This document shows positions 30,227 through 40,129 of a stretch of DNA of 64,000 nt, piece after piece. The notes beneath the pieces were generated by a model. That model made no database searches. It was not told the origin of the DNA and saw only the letters and a program-made list of their open reading frames with translations. How positions within the stretch are numbered: position 1 is the stretch's first letter; each line of letters opens with the position of its first letter. The translations under genes were made by a program, and so were the position numbers. The stretch is from an uncultured Bacteroides sp. (GTDB lineage Bacteria; Bacteroidota; Bacteroidia; Bacteroidales; Bacteroidaceae). The stretch lies in the NCBI GenBank assembly GCA_947074275.1, contig CAMTPA010000003.1, positions 1 through 64,000 on the forward strand, given 5' to 3'.

Positions 30227-32143
30227 ATGATGCGGAAAGGAGTTTTGCTTTGTTTGATGCTGGTGGCGATTGGAGTGTGTGGCACGTTGCAAGCGCAATT
30301 GCTTAAAGAGATGCGCAACTATTTGAAAGATTCTACTTCCAATGCTTCCGAAACACCCTCTTTTCAGACTGACTCCGATTCTTTGGCATTTGTGACGATG
30401 CAGCTTCAGTTGCAAGAGGCACGGCTCAACGAAGCCAATCTGCGGATGCAACTCGAAGACTTGAAACTGCAACAAGTGTCGGGCGACTCATTGAAACGGC
30501 TCAAACAGAAAGCGCGCATCGACTCGCTGCGCAGTGTCACTACGGGTGTGCCTGTGGTGGTAGACGAAGATACGCTGTTTTACCTCTACGCCAAAAACGG
30601 TGGGTTTAGTGCTTTGCAGCGTGCCGAGATGGAAGCACACTCCATCGATCAATTGGGCCGACGGATGAAATTACAACCCGATTCGCTCTATCTCGAAAAC
30701 AGTGAGAGTGGAACCGATTTGATGTATGGCAACAAAGTAATCACCACCATTACCGACCAAGATGCAATGTGGACTGGGTCTTCACGACAAGAACTGGCAG
30801 AGCTACATCGCAAAGTGGTGACAGAAAAGCTGGCAAAGATGAAACGTGAACACAGTTTGTGGCAATGGGGCAAGCGTCTGTTCTATTTCCTATTGGTCAT
30901 TGTGGGGCAATACTTGTTGTTTCACCTCACCAACTGGGTATATCGCAAGGCCAAAGTGCGCATTGAGAAACTGAAAGATACCAAGCTCAAACCTTTTCAG
31001 ATACAAAATTACGAGCTGCTCGACACGCAACGGCAAGTTCACATCATTATTTTCTTTGCCAACGTGGTGCGGTGGATTGTGATGGGGCTTCAACTGCTCA
31101 TTACCGTGCCGCTGCTTTTCTCCATCTTTCCCAAAACCAAAAAGTTTGCTTTCGAAATACTCTCTTACATTTGGGAACCTGTGAAAAGCATTGCTTTGGA
31201 TGTGGTTCATTACATCCCCAACCTTTTCACCATTTGCATCATCTGGATAGCTGTGCGCTATTTGGTGAAATTGGTGCGCTATCTTGCCACCGAAATTCAA
31301 GCTGAGCGGCTCAAGATAGGGAGCTTTTATGCCGATTGGGCGATACCTACCTACCACATCGTTCGTTTTTTGCTCTATGCTTTTATGATAGCGATGATTT
31401 ATCCTTATCTCCCCGGTGCTAAGTCGGGTGTGTTTCAAGGCATATCGGTGTTCATTGGGCTTATCGTGTCGTTGGGGTCGAGCACCGTGATAGGCAATAT
31501 CATAGCTGGGCTTGTCATCACCTATATGCGTTCGTTCAACGTGGGCGACCGCATTAAGCTAAACGACACCACGGGCAATGTAATCGAGAAAACACCCCTT
31601 GTGATTCGAGTGCGCACACCTAAAAACGAGATAGTCACCATCCCCAATTCGTTTATGATGTCTTCTCAAACGGTCAATTACAGCAACTCGGCACGCACCT
31701 ACGGGCTTATTATCCATTCCGAAGTCACCATTGGCTACGATGCCCCGTGGCGCGAGGTACACCAGTTGCTCGTGGATGCTGCTCTCAACACCCCCGGTGT
31801 GCAAGACGACCCACGTCCCTTTGTGCTCGAAACTTCATTGAGCGATTTCTATCCTGTTTACCAGATAAACGCTTACATCAAAGAGGCAGATAAGATGCCA
31901 CGTATTCTGTCCTACTTGCATCAGAACATACAAGATCGTTTCAATGAAGCTGGTATCGAAATCTTGTCTCCACACTATCGCGCCAATCGCAATGGAGATG
32001 AAACCACCATCCCCAAAGATGATTTGCACGCTAAATATCCCCAATACGATGTGGCTTCGCGAAAGAGTGGAATGGTCGATAAAGAGGTGGAGGAGACGAA
32101 AGGTGAAAACGCGGCAGCTTCTCAAGAATCGCCTCGTGAGTAA
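30227..32143 (+). CDS. MscS-family mechanosensitive ion channel
   Basis: SVFIGLIVSLGSSTVIGNIIAGLVITYMRSFNVGDRIKLNDTTGNVIEKTPLVIRVRTPKNEIVTIPNSFMMSSQTVNYS. Confidence 0.93.
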   Translation: MMRKGVLLCLMLVAIGVCGTLQAQLLKEMRNYLKDSTSNASETPSFQTDSDSLAFVTMQLQLQEARLNEANLRMQLEDLKLQQVSGDSLKRLKQKARIDSLRSVTTGVPVVVDEDTLFYLYAKNGGFSALQRAEMEAHSIDQLGRRMKLQPDSLYLENSESGTDLMYGNKVITTITDQDAMWTGSSRQELAELHRKVVTEKLAKMKREHSLWQWGKRLFYFLLVIVGQYLLFHLTNWVYRKAKVRIEKLKDTKLKPFQIQNYELLDTQRQVHIIIFFANVVRWIVMGLQLLITVPLLFSIFPKTKKFAFEILSYIWEPVKSIALDVVHYIPNLFTICIIWIAVRYLVKLVRYLATEIQAERLKIGSFYADWAIPTYHIVRFLLYAFMIAMIYPYLPGAKSGVFQGISVFIGLIVSLGSSTVIGNIIAGLVITYMRSFNVGDRIKLNDTTGNVIEKTPLVIRVRTPKNEIVTIPNSFMMSSQTVNYSNSARTYGLIIHSEVTIGYDAPWREVHQLLVDAALNTPGVQDDPRPFVLETSLSDFYPVYQINAYIKEADKMPRILSYLHQNIQDRFNEAGIEILSPHYRANRNGDETTIPKDDLHAKYPQYDVASRKSGMVDKEVEETKGENAAASQESPRE

Positions 32144-32541
32144 GGTGAATCAGAGTGAATTATAGCTGCTTGGAGCTTGGATGCCGATAAGCGGTGCTAT
32201 ACAAAGCTATTTGCCGAAGCATTGTCGGTGGAGTTAAAAGAAATGGGACGCAATCTCTGCGTCCCAACCAATCTAATCATTGATACTTGAGAATGGAGTT
32301 TTCGGCATTCTCACTGTTCTTATATTACTAATCTGTGTGTGCTTTTCTTGTAAGAGAGATATTTATCTTTTCAATCAGCTCATCGTGTCTATAAAGTGCT
32401 TCTTGCTGTTACCGAGTATTTGTTTGTGGTGTTCGTACTAAAAAATCACAATGCAAAAGTAGCAGCTTCTCTTTACGCTACTTTTACATACCATTTAAGA
32501 AACTGCTACGTGGGTGTGACGATGCTGTTGCGCATCGCCAT

Positions 32542-33756
32542 TCACTTGGTGCAATGCACCAATATCTTCTTTTCGTCGGCAAGGGTAGTGGCAAATAGGT
32601 AGTCGTCTCCTCCCTCGGCAAGCTTGGTGCGCTTGCGAAGCTCTGCTACTGTGGCAGGGAAGTTGCGCACGGTGAGGTTGGCTTTTTTGATGTCGCCCAA
32701 CAGCCTCTTTAGCTCTTTTTTTGCGAAAGTACAGTAACTTTTCACCTCAAATATGCGTCCGGGAAACTCTTCTACAAGATTGTCCGAAGTGTATAGGTGG
32801 CTATTGGGGTGTAGCTTCGCTAAACCATATTGTACTGCTACGCTTCGGTAGCCTCCTGCTTTCAGTATAGATGCGTTAGGTTCGTACAGATAATGTTTCA
32901 GCTTGTTGGTATAGCAGCAAGTGGCTTGTTGCTCTGTGATTCGGTTGAAGGTGAAGCGTTGTTCGCCTTGCGTGGTGAGGTTGGTGCAATGCAGAGTTGG
33001 TTCGGTTTCGGCATTGGTTTTCGATAGCACCAACAACAGTTCCTTGCATTCGTTTGCTACCGACACCACGTGAATCTCACGGATGTGTTTCAGCGTGCTC
33101 ACAGTCTTTGCTATGTCGAGCATTGGCGATAGCTTCACCAACACGTTCGTTGTTTTCTCGGTAAGCAAATCTTCGAGCTGTTCTACGTCGGGTTCGCAGT
33201 CCGATATGGCTACGGTTTTGCCTCCGTGCCCGTCGCGTCGCGCTGGGTCTATCATTATCCAGTCGGCAGAGGGCATTTGCATTAAGTAATCTATTGCGTC
33301 ACTATTATGTGTGCGAATGTGGTGAAGTGATAACGTATTGTAATTATTCGTAGTTATTTCGCAGAGTTCTGTTTGTCGCTCCACATAGTGTACTTGTTCA
33401 AATTGTGTAGCCAAAAAAGCGCAATCTACTCCAAAGCCCCCTGTCAAGTCTACCAATATTTTGCCTTGAGCGATGGATGCCTTGTAGCGTGCAGTTGCTT
33501 CCGATGAGCATTGTTCCATCGACAAATGTTGCGGATAGCGCAGTTCATCTTTCGCTGCCCACGAGGGTATTTTGATGCTTGCCGCCTGCCTACCGCTTAT
33601 TTGTGCAATGGCTGTGGGCATATCCACCTCAAGGTATTTGGCGGCTTGCAGAGCCAGTTGTTTCACATCGCTATGGCGATGGTTGGCAACAAACTCTTGG
33701 GTGGCTTGTGATAGTGGTTTCATAAAGGGGTTGTTTTTCTTCTCCAATCTGTTCAT
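32542..33756 (-). CDS. Class I SAM-dependent methyltransferase (THUMP-like domain)
   Basis: ILVDLTGGFGVDCAFLATQFEQVHYVERQ, DWIMIDPARRDGHGGKTVAISDCEPDVEQL. Start MNRLEKKNN chosen; the ORF-track N-terminal extension is translated repeat. Confidence 0.88.
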   Translation of the reverse strand: MNRLEKKNNPFMKPLSQATQEFVANHRHSDVKQLALQAAKYLEVDMPTAIAQISGRQAASIKIPSWAAKDELRYPQHLSMEQCSSEATARYKASIAQGKILVDLTGGFGVDCAFLATQFEQVHYVERQTELCEITTNNYNTLSLHHIRTHNSDAIDYLMQMPSADWIMIDPARRDGHGGKTVAISDCEPDVEQLEDLLTEKTTNVLVKLSPMLDIAKTVSTLKHIREIHVVSVANECKELLLVLSKTNAETEPTLHCTNLTTQGEQRFTFNRITEQQATCCYTNKLKHYLYEPNASILKAGGYRSVAVQYGLAKLHPNSHLYTSDNLVEEFPGRIFEVKSYCTFAKKELKRLLGDIKKANLTVRNFPATVAELRKRTKLAEGGDDYLFATTLADEKKILVHCTK

Positions 33757-33799
33757 TATAAACACAATGCAAACTGTATATAGATAGGTAGGTATAAAA

Positions 33800-33891
33800 A
33801 CACCCGGATGTTGTGATATAAAACATCCGGGTGTTGTGATGCAAAACATCCGGGTGTTGTGGTGCAGAACATCCGGGTGTTGTCACACCTT
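33800..33891. repeat. Tandem repeat, 23-bp period, four units (locus 4)
   Basis: acacccggatgttgtgatataaa / acatccgggtgttgtgatgcaaa / acatccgggtgttgtggtgcaga / acatccgggtgttgtcacacctt. Confidence 0.92.
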
Positions 33892-34043
33892 GTTCTCTAC
33901 ACTTAATTTACTCGTGTGGCAAAGGTCGTTATTTTCTACTAAAGTTTCATCGTTTCCGATGTGCTATATTGATAAATCATTGCTATATTTGCTCGTGAGA
34001 CTGCGTTCTTAGAAGCTAAACACACGATAATACCCCTGCTGTT

Positions 34044-35279
34044 ATGTTTTATAATTTGATGCTGCTTTTGCCTTGTTGTACCTGTATATTTTGGGGCATC
34101 AACCTGTTGTTAAATGTGCGTAATAACTCGCGCGCTCAAAATATATTGATGATACTCACCGTGCTGGTAGGGTTGTTCTTTTACATTCAGGCCGATTACT
34201 TTGCCACCCCCAGCGATTATCTTGTTTTTCATCGTCTCGAAATAGTAGATGGATACATCTCGATGCTTATTCCTCCATTTACCTACCTATATTTTAAGTC
34301 ACTCACCAATAATAATCCTTTCAGTTGGAAAGATTACTTGCTTTTTCTGCCCTCTTTGATGGTGGGGATGGGTTCACATCTGCTTTACTGGGCTATGGGA
34401 TTGGACAATGCCTTGCTTTATGCGCAAGCTTACGTGGAACAACGCGACAGGTTGTTGGAGATTTTTCCAGATCGATTGTATCGTTTGCACTACTTTGTGG
34501 GCATACAGCTCTACAATTTGGTGGCTTTTTTGCAGATGGTGCTGGTGGTGATATATGCCAACTACAAGGTGATAAAGTATCATCGAGAGCTGGGCGACTT
34601 TTACTCCAACCTCGACGATAAATCGGTGCGTTATAGTTCGGCGGTGCTCTTTTGGGCCAGTGTTTCTATGTTGCTTCCTTTGGTGTTCATTGTCACCAAG
34701 CGCACTTTCTGGGTCGAACACCCTCACTACAATATGGTGTTATTGACGTTGTGGACTATCCCTTATTTCATTTGGTTTTATTTTGCCAATAAACTGCAAT
34801 TTACGGTAGAAGAGTTCTCGCACGACTTGCAAGAGGCCGACGCAGAACAGCACGAAGCAGAACTGGTGACGAATGCTCGGCAGATGCAGCTTTCCTTGTT
34901 TGATGCAATGAAAGAGAGCAATGGAGAAATGACAGAGGCCGATTACAACCTGATGGAGCTGAGAGAGCAATTGGATTTGCTGATGAAAACAAAGCAATTG
35001 TTTTTGCAAAATACGCTTCGGATAGATGATGTGGCAAATGTGTTGCGCACCAATCGCACCTATCTTTCACAACTGATAAAAAAACTGTTCGGGTGCAATT
35101 TCTCAGACTACGTAAATCAGCTACGGGTGGAATATGCTCAAAAATTGCTTGCGCAAACACAAGGTGAAGATTTAAACCAAATAGCCATAGAGAGCGGTTT
35201 CTCGAGCTTATCATCTTTTTATAGAGTGTTCAAAAAATACGTTCACCGCTCGCCCAAGGAGTGGGTTGCAAAACATTAA
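34044..35279 (+). CDS. Membrane-bound AraC family regulator
   Basis: Multi-TM N-terminus; IDDVANVLRTNRTYLSQLIKKLFGCNFSDYVNQLRVEYAQKLL...QIAIESGFSSLSSFYRVFKKYVHRSPKEW. Confidence 0.92.
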   Translation: MFYNLMLLLPCCTCIFWGINLLLNVRNNSRAQNILMILTVLVGLFFYIQADYFATPSDYLVFHRLEIVDGYISMLIPPFTYLYFKSLTNNNPFSWKDYLLFLPSLMVGMGSHLLYWAMGLDNALLYAQAYVEQRDRLLEIFPDRLYRLHYFVGIQLYNLVAFLQMVLVVIYANYKVIKYHRELGDFYSNLDDKSVRYSSAVLFWASVSMLLPLVFIVTKRTFWVEHPHYNMVLLTLWTIPYFIWFYFANKLQFTVEEFSHDLQEADAEQHEAELVTNARQMQLSLFDAMKESNGEMTEADYNLMELREQLDLLMKTKQLFLQNTLRIDDVANVLRTNRTYLSQLIKKLFGCNFSDYVNQLRVEYAQKLLAQTQGEDLNQIAIESGFSSLSSFYRVFKKYVHRSPKEWVAKH

Positions 35280-35383
35280 GCAACTCAGCCATTAGCAAAT
35301 AAACTCCATTTTATAAATGCAATTTTGATGATGTTTTCAAATGGATTGTGCTATTTTTGTGGCACAAAATAAAAAGGATACTA

Positions 35384-36250
35384 ATGAAACAATACGAAAT
35401 AGGCGGATGCCTCTGCACGATAAAAGGCGACGAACAAGTGGCTGGTGCAAACTATACCCCTTTTGAGCGAGATAACTCCACTGCAAACCCACTGTTTGAG
35501 CTTGATGTGAAACTCAACCAAACGCCCTCATCTATTGAAGAATGGAGTGAGGTGGACGAGTATGTGGATGAGAACAATCGCTTTGTGGCATATCAAAAAG
35601 AGGATAAGTTGCGATTGGTGGGCTATCTGCCAGGCAAACCACATCCCATATCGGTGGTGGAGTGCAACGAACGATTCAATCAGAATACGCTTTGGATTAT
35701 AGAGCCAAACTTCAAGCAAATGGCTTTCGACAACGCGATGATGCTTGTTTATGCTTGTGCGGGCGCATTGCGTCAAGACACGTTGCTCATTCACAGTTCG
35801 GTGGTGGTGCGCAATGAAAAAGCTTATCTGTTTTTGGGCAAAAGTGGCACGGGAAAAAGTACACACACGCGTCTTTGGCTCGAACATATCGCCCACACAC
35901 ACCGACTGAATGATGATAATCCCGTGATAAAGATAGAACACGATGAAGTAATCGTGTATGGTTCGCCTTGGAGCGGCAAAACTGCTTGCTACTTAGACGA
36001 ACATTACCCCGTAGGCGCATTCACTCGTTTGTGGCAAGCACCCGAAAACAAAATCAATCGTCTGAAAGGGGCGATGGCCTATGCTTCGTTGATGCCCACA
36101 GTGAGCACCCTTCCTTGCTCGGCAGCGGTGGGCGAAGGGGTAAGAAACGCACTCACCAAAGTGGTGGAGCACACGCCTGTTTTCCGTCTCGACTGCCTGC
36201 CCGATGAGGCCGCTGCACAATTATCGTTCAACACCCTCGCCGTGCAATGA
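35384..36250 (+). CDS. HPr kinase-like / PEPCK-like P-loop protein
   Basis: DTLLIHSSVVVRNEKAYLFLGKSGTGKSTHTRLWLEHI (Walker A), DDNPVIKIEHDEVIVYGSPWSGKT; start MKQYEIGGC. Confidence 0.8.
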   Translation: MKQYEIGGCLCTIKGDEQVAGANYTPFERDNSTANPLFELDVKLNQTPSSIEEWSEVDEYVDENNRFVAYQKEDKLRLVGYLPGKPHPISVVECNERFNQNTLWIIEPNFKQMAFDNAMMLVYACAGALRQDTLLIHSSVVVRNEKAYLFLGKSGTGKSTHTRLWLEHIAHTHRLNDDNPVIKIEHDEVIVYGSPWSGKTACYLDEHYPVGAFTRLWQAPENKINRLKGAMAYASLMPTVSTLPCSAAVGEGVRNALTKVVEHTPVFRLDCLPDEAAAQLSFNTLAVQ

Positions 36251-36690
36251 GAAGAGTGCTGATAGCCAACGATGTGATAGCCGAAGAGACAAAACGGCTG
36301 ATAGACGAAGGGCAAGAGGTGACTTTGCGCGTGAAAGGCAACAGCATGCTTCCCTTTATTCACGGCGATAAAGATATGGCGGTGCTTCGGTCGGTATCAA
36401 AGCCTCTAAGCAGGTGGGACATTGTGTTGGCCTACGACACACGTGGTGTGCTGGTGCTACATCGCATCATAAAGATAGAGGACAACGTGCTGACACTAAT
36501 GGGAGACGGCAACCTGAAAGGAGTGGAACAGTGCAAGCAAACCGATGTGATAGCCAAACTGGAAGCTGTGCAACGCGAAGAGCGGCGATGGGATTGCAAC
36601 ACGAGAAATGCACGGCTGAAAGCGGTGATATGGTTTCGCATTCGCCCACTGCGTCGCTATCTGCTGGGCGTATATCGCCGAATAATCTGA
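36247..36690 (+). CDS. S24/S26 (LexA/signal-peptidase-like) family protein
   Basis: EVTLRVKGNSMLPFIHGDKDMAVLRS...WDIVLAYDTRGVLVLHRIIKIEDNVLTLMGDGNLKG; ATGA overlap with upstream gene. Confidence 0.82.
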   Translation: MRRVLIANDVIAEETKRLIDEGQEVTLRVKGNSMLPFIHGDKDMAVLRSVSKPLSRWDIVLAYDTRGVLVLHRIIKIEDNVLTLMGDGNLKGVEQCKQTDVIAKLEAVQREERRWDCNTRNARLKAVIWFRIRPLRRYLLGVYRRII

Positions 36691-36722
36691 AGAAGTGATA
36701 ACCAATAATAATAAGAAAAACA

Positions 36723-36995
36723 ATGAAAGTAAAACCCGAATTTGAACTCCGCACCGTAGCAGGCGAAAATATTGTAGTAGCAACTGGCAAAGCTGCCACC
36801 AACTTTTCTCGTTTAATATCGCTCAATGATTCCGCCGCCTATCTGTGGCGCGAGGTGTCTGCTATGCCTGCTTTCGATGAGCAAACCATAGCACAACTAC
36901 TCACTCAGCGTTATGGCGTAGATATGCAAACGGCATTGGCTGATGGTGGCGAGCTGGTGCAAAACTGGTTGGACGCTGGCATCATCGAAGCGTAG
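36723..36995 (+). CDS. PqqD-like (RiPP recognition element-type) protein
   Basis: 90 aa; MKVKPEFELRTVAGENIVVATGKAATNFSRLISLNDSAAYLWREV...DEQTIAQLLTQRYGVDMQTALADGGELVQNWLDAGII. Confidence 0.82.
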   Translation: MKVKPEFELRTVAGENIVVATGKAATNFSRLISLNDSAAYLWREVSAMPAFDEQTIAQLLTQRYGVDMQTALADGGELVQNWLDAGIIEA

Positions 36996-38697
36996 CAATA
37001 TCTACCACCTTACTACATACCGACAATGCCTCGCTGCGATGAGAAATAACCACAATCGTCAAAGCGGGGCATTGCTGTTTGAGGTGTAGCAGCGCATCGT
37101 TGATGTTCTCTTGCGTATCTTCATCAAGCGACGATGTGGCTTCATCGAGTAACAATAGCTCTACATTGCGATACAGGGCACGTGCTATGCCCAATCGTTG
37201 ACGCTGTCCACCCGATAGCCTTGAGCCACCTTCGCCCACCTCGGTAGCCATCCCTTGTGGAAGAGTCTCTACAAAAGCAGTGAGCGATGCTAATTCCAAC
37301 ACCTTGTTTATGCGCTCATAGTCTACCTCTGCGCCCATCACAATGTTGTCTGTCAAAGTGCCGTTTATCATAAATAGCTGTTGCGATACATAGCCTATCT
37401 GTTTACACCACGACGATTGGTGTTCGGCAGAAAGTGGTGTATTGTCTATCATCACTCTGCCTTGCCACGGTTCAACAAAGCCCAAGAGCAGATAGAACAA
37501 AGTGCTTTTGCCCGAACCCGACTCTCCTTTGATGCCCAAGAAGTCGCCCCGCTCTATTTGTAGTGAGATGTTGGTTAGCACAGGCTTATTCTCTTCATAG
37601 CCAAAGGTGATGTTCTCTACCGATATATTTTGTTTAAAGCTGATGGGCTTGTCTGTTGTTTGGATGGTTTTGTCGTTCTGTTCTGCCTTCAATTCATCGA
37701 GCAAAGAGAGGGCGAACGAATTGCCTCGCATCGTGAAAATAGCATTCGAACTTTTCACCACTCCAGGCATCACCCGGTAGATAGCGATAGCGAATAGCCC
37801 CACCACCAAACCCAATGAAGGAAGTGATAACAACTGAGATGTAGCCACCAGCACCACCACCGAGCAGATTACAGTAAACTCCAACACTCGTTGCAGGGAG
37901 GCTTGTAGCGTGTTTCGTTTCGATGTAACTTTACCTTGTTCTATCAGAAGTTGCTCGTATTGCTTTGCGCTGTGACTGAACATCCCGCTAAGTGCCATAT
38001 CGCCATAGCCTATAAAAGTCTGTTGCAGAAGTTGTGTTTTCTGTGGATAGATGCTATAAAGACGTGTGCCATATTGACGAATGCGTTTTTGGGTGAGTTT
38101 GTAGTATATAAAAGAGACGGGCGCAAAAGTGAGCACCACCAAACCAAACACTTCAATGTTGTAAACCATCAGTGCAATCAATACCATCAATGTCACTACC
38201 CCCTCGCACAGCAAGGTGACGAAAGGTATGAAGTAGCCTTGTATCAGGTAGGTAGATGCTCCTTCTATCTTGTTAATCAGTTTATGGCTATTGTGTAGTT
38301 TCACAAATAAGAAGCCGCTGTTGTAGTATAACCGATAGAGACGGATGGACAAGTATTGCGATATATCGAACAAGGCACGGTTTTGATGATAATGGATGAA
38401 TGATGCAAGCAACAAACGCAGCAATGCTACCCCAAGCACCACGGCTAAAACTACGATGACAAATGAACGTGCGGAGGTAAATGCTCCAGCACTGTACAAA
38501 AGGCTCAAATAAGGGTTTTCGGTGATGTTGTTTTCGCTCAGCACCAACACCAAAAGCGGGAGCAGAATACTCACACCTACTACATCGAGCAGAATCATTG
38601 CAAATGTGTTGATGCCCGTAGCTATCAGTTTGCGGCGAAGTTTGCCCGGCAACACAGAGTATAGCAGGTGGATGGATTGAAATGTATTTTTCATCAA
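36982..38697 (-). CDS. ABC transporter, fused permease and ATPase (no C39 peptidase domain visible)
   Basis: GDFLGIKGESGSGKSTLFYLLLGF (Walker A), GEGGSRLSGGQRQRLGIARALYRNVELLLLDEATSSLDEDTQ; TM region N-terminal. Confidence 0.92.
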   Translation of the reverse strand: MMKNTFQSIHLLYSVLPGKLRRKLIATGINTFAMILLDVVGVSILLPLLVLVLSENNITENPYLSLLYSAGAFTSARSFVIVVLAVVLGVALLRLLLASFIHYHQNRALFDISQYLSIRLYRLYYNSGFLFVKLHNSHKLINKIEGASTYLIQGYFIPFVTLLCEGVVTLMVLIALMVYNIEVFGLVVLTFAPVSFIYYKLTQKRIRQYGTRLYSIYPQKTQLLQQTFIGYGDMALSGMFSHSAKQYEQLLIEQGKVTSKRNTLQASLQRVLEFTVICSVVVLVATSQLLSLPSLGLVVGLFAIAIYRVMPGVVKSSNAIFTMRGNSFALSLLDELKAEQNDKTIQTTDKPISFKQNISVENITFGYEENKPVLTNISLQIERGDFLGIKGESGSGKSTLFYLLLGFVEPWQGRVMIDNTPLSAEHQSSWCKQIGYVSQQLFMINGTLTDNIVMGAEVDYERINKVLELASLTAFVETLPQGMATEVGEGGSRLSGGQRQRLGIARALYRNVELLLLDEATSSLDEDTQENINDALLHLKQQCPALTIVVISHRSEALSVCSKVVDIATLR

Positions 38698-38786
38698 CAG
38701 AGGTGTTTTATGTATTTAGTTACACAAAGTTACTGTTTATCCCCCTTTATTTCACTATTTTTGTCGTACTAAAATTGCTTCTTAAT

Positions 38787-39890
38787 ATGAATAGAACCAC
38801 AAATACTACTTTGGAAAGCGCATTCTTTTCTTTGCTTCGTGCTGGTCTATGGGAAAATCATACGCCCGACCCTACTTTGTTTAATGAGGATACCAATTGG
38901 GAAACGCTGTTCGAAATAGCCAGACAACAAACAGTAGTGGGCATTGTGTGGGATGGTATCGCAAAGCTTCCTCCTGCGCTTCAACCGCCTCGCAACATCA
39001 AGTTCAATTGGTATTCGTTTGTGCTCAAGCTGGAGCAAACCAATCAGTTGATCAACGAGAATGTGGTGGAGCTAATCCAATTGTATCAACAAAACGGACT
39101 ACACCCCATCTTGCTTAAAGGAGCTGGAGTAGCCACGCTATACCCCAATCCGTTGCATCGAGGCTGTGGAGATATTGATATTTATGTAGGCAAAGCCGAT
39201 TATAAAAAGGCCAACGAGCTGGCTGCGTCTATTGGTTTTAGCATGGAGCACGAAACTCTTTATCACAGTGGTATGCAGCGTGGAGTAATTCATCTCGAAA
39301 ACCACAATAAGATGATTAATGCCTTTCTGCCTTATATGAAGCAGATGTTTGGAGAGCAGTTGGATGCTTGGTATCCTCACTCTTCTCATACAGTTTCTAT
39401 CAATGGTGTTGATGTTCCTGTTTCGCCTATCGAGTTTGATGTGCGTTATGTTTTCTGTCATCTCTACAAGCATTTTATGATTGGTGGAGTAGGGCTTAGA
39501 CAGCTATGCGATTGGGCTGTAATGCTCGATAAAGCCAAATTGAAAACGATGGATATTAAAGGTGGGATTGTTGCGTGGCAGTTTTTAGGTTTATTCTTAG
39601 TCGATTATTTAGGCTTGGAATCGGCTAAACTTCCCTATTACAACGATAGATACCTCAATAAAATGTTGAAAGCAAAGCAAATCATTATAGAAGAGGGAAA
39701 CTTTGGGGCTAAAAGCAAAAGCAGTCGCTCGGAAAGACCTCAGGGATATATTGCAGGAAAGTTGCACACTTTAAGTTACCTTGCTTCTCGATGGCCTAAG
39801 CAATTGCAGCTTCAGCCTGTTGAGGTTTTCAAGTACCTGTTCTTCTATCAGTTTGTTTCGGCCACTAAAGGAATCCTGAAAGGAAAGTAA
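38787..39890 (+). CDS. Nucleotidyltransferase family protein (NTP_transf_5 type)
   Basis: HPILLKGAGVATLYPNPLHRGCGDIDIYVGKADYKKANELAASIGF; FDVRYVFCHLYKHFMIGGVGLRQLCDWAVML; start MNRTTNTTLES. Confidence 0.85.
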   Translation: MNRTTNTTLESAFFSLLRAGLWENHTPDPTLFNEDTNWETLFEIARQQTVVGIVWDGIAKLPPALQPPRNIKFNWYSFVLKLEQTNQLINENVVELIQLYQQNGLHPILLKGAGVATLYPNPLHRGCGDIDIYVGKADYKKANELAASIGFSMEHETLYHSGMQRGVIHLENHNKMINAFLPYMKQMFGEQLDAWYPHSSHTVSINGVDVPVSPIEFDVRYVFCHLYKHFMIGGVGLRQLCDWAVMLDKAKLKTMDIKGGIVAWQFLGLFLVDYLGLESAKLPYYNDRYLNKMLKAKQIIIEEGNFGAKSKSSRSERPQGYIAGKLHTLSYLASRWPKQLQLQPVEVFKYLFFYQFVSATKGILKGK

Positions 39891-39912
39891 ACCACCAATC
39901 CATAAAGCGTAT

Positions 39913-39950
39913 AAAAGGCGTTATTAACAATGTTGTTGATAACGCCTTTT
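39913..39950. terminator. Intrinsic terminator
   Basis: AAAAGGCGTTAT (39913-39924) ... ATAACGCCTTTT (39939-39950). Confidence 0.8.
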
Positions 39951-39951
39951 T

Positions 39952-40039
39952 ACTTGTTCATAAATGACGGGATACTTGTTAATAACTGTGTTGATAACTG
40001 TTCATAAACCACAAGACACTTGTTAATAACTAATATTTA
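39952..40039. repeat. Degenerate tandem repeat, exact 22-bp period, four units (locus 5)
   Basis: acttgttcataaatgacgggat / acttgttaataactgtgttgat / aactgttcataaaccacaagac / acttgttaataactaatattta. Confidence 0.85.
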
Positions 40040-40129
40040 GGAGAATAATTTTATCAAAAAGAGACTAAAGCTGCCTACAATTGGATAGAACATTGAGATT
40101 TACTTGTAATTTTGCAAAAGATAATTTCG

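Noticed and set aside
32246-32315. Twin small hairpins (GGGACGCA/TGCGTCCC and GAGAATG/CATTCTC) after mscS, considered as an ncRNA
   Set aside because: Short stems between convergent genes are adequately explained as terminator or 3'-UTR structure; no further evidence.
33757-33886. Minus-strand ORF 33671-33886 and the N-terminal extension of the methyltransferase through the repeat array
   Set aside because: Both are translations of the tandem repeat (TTPGC.../NTRMF); MNRLEKKNN at 33756 is the sensible start.
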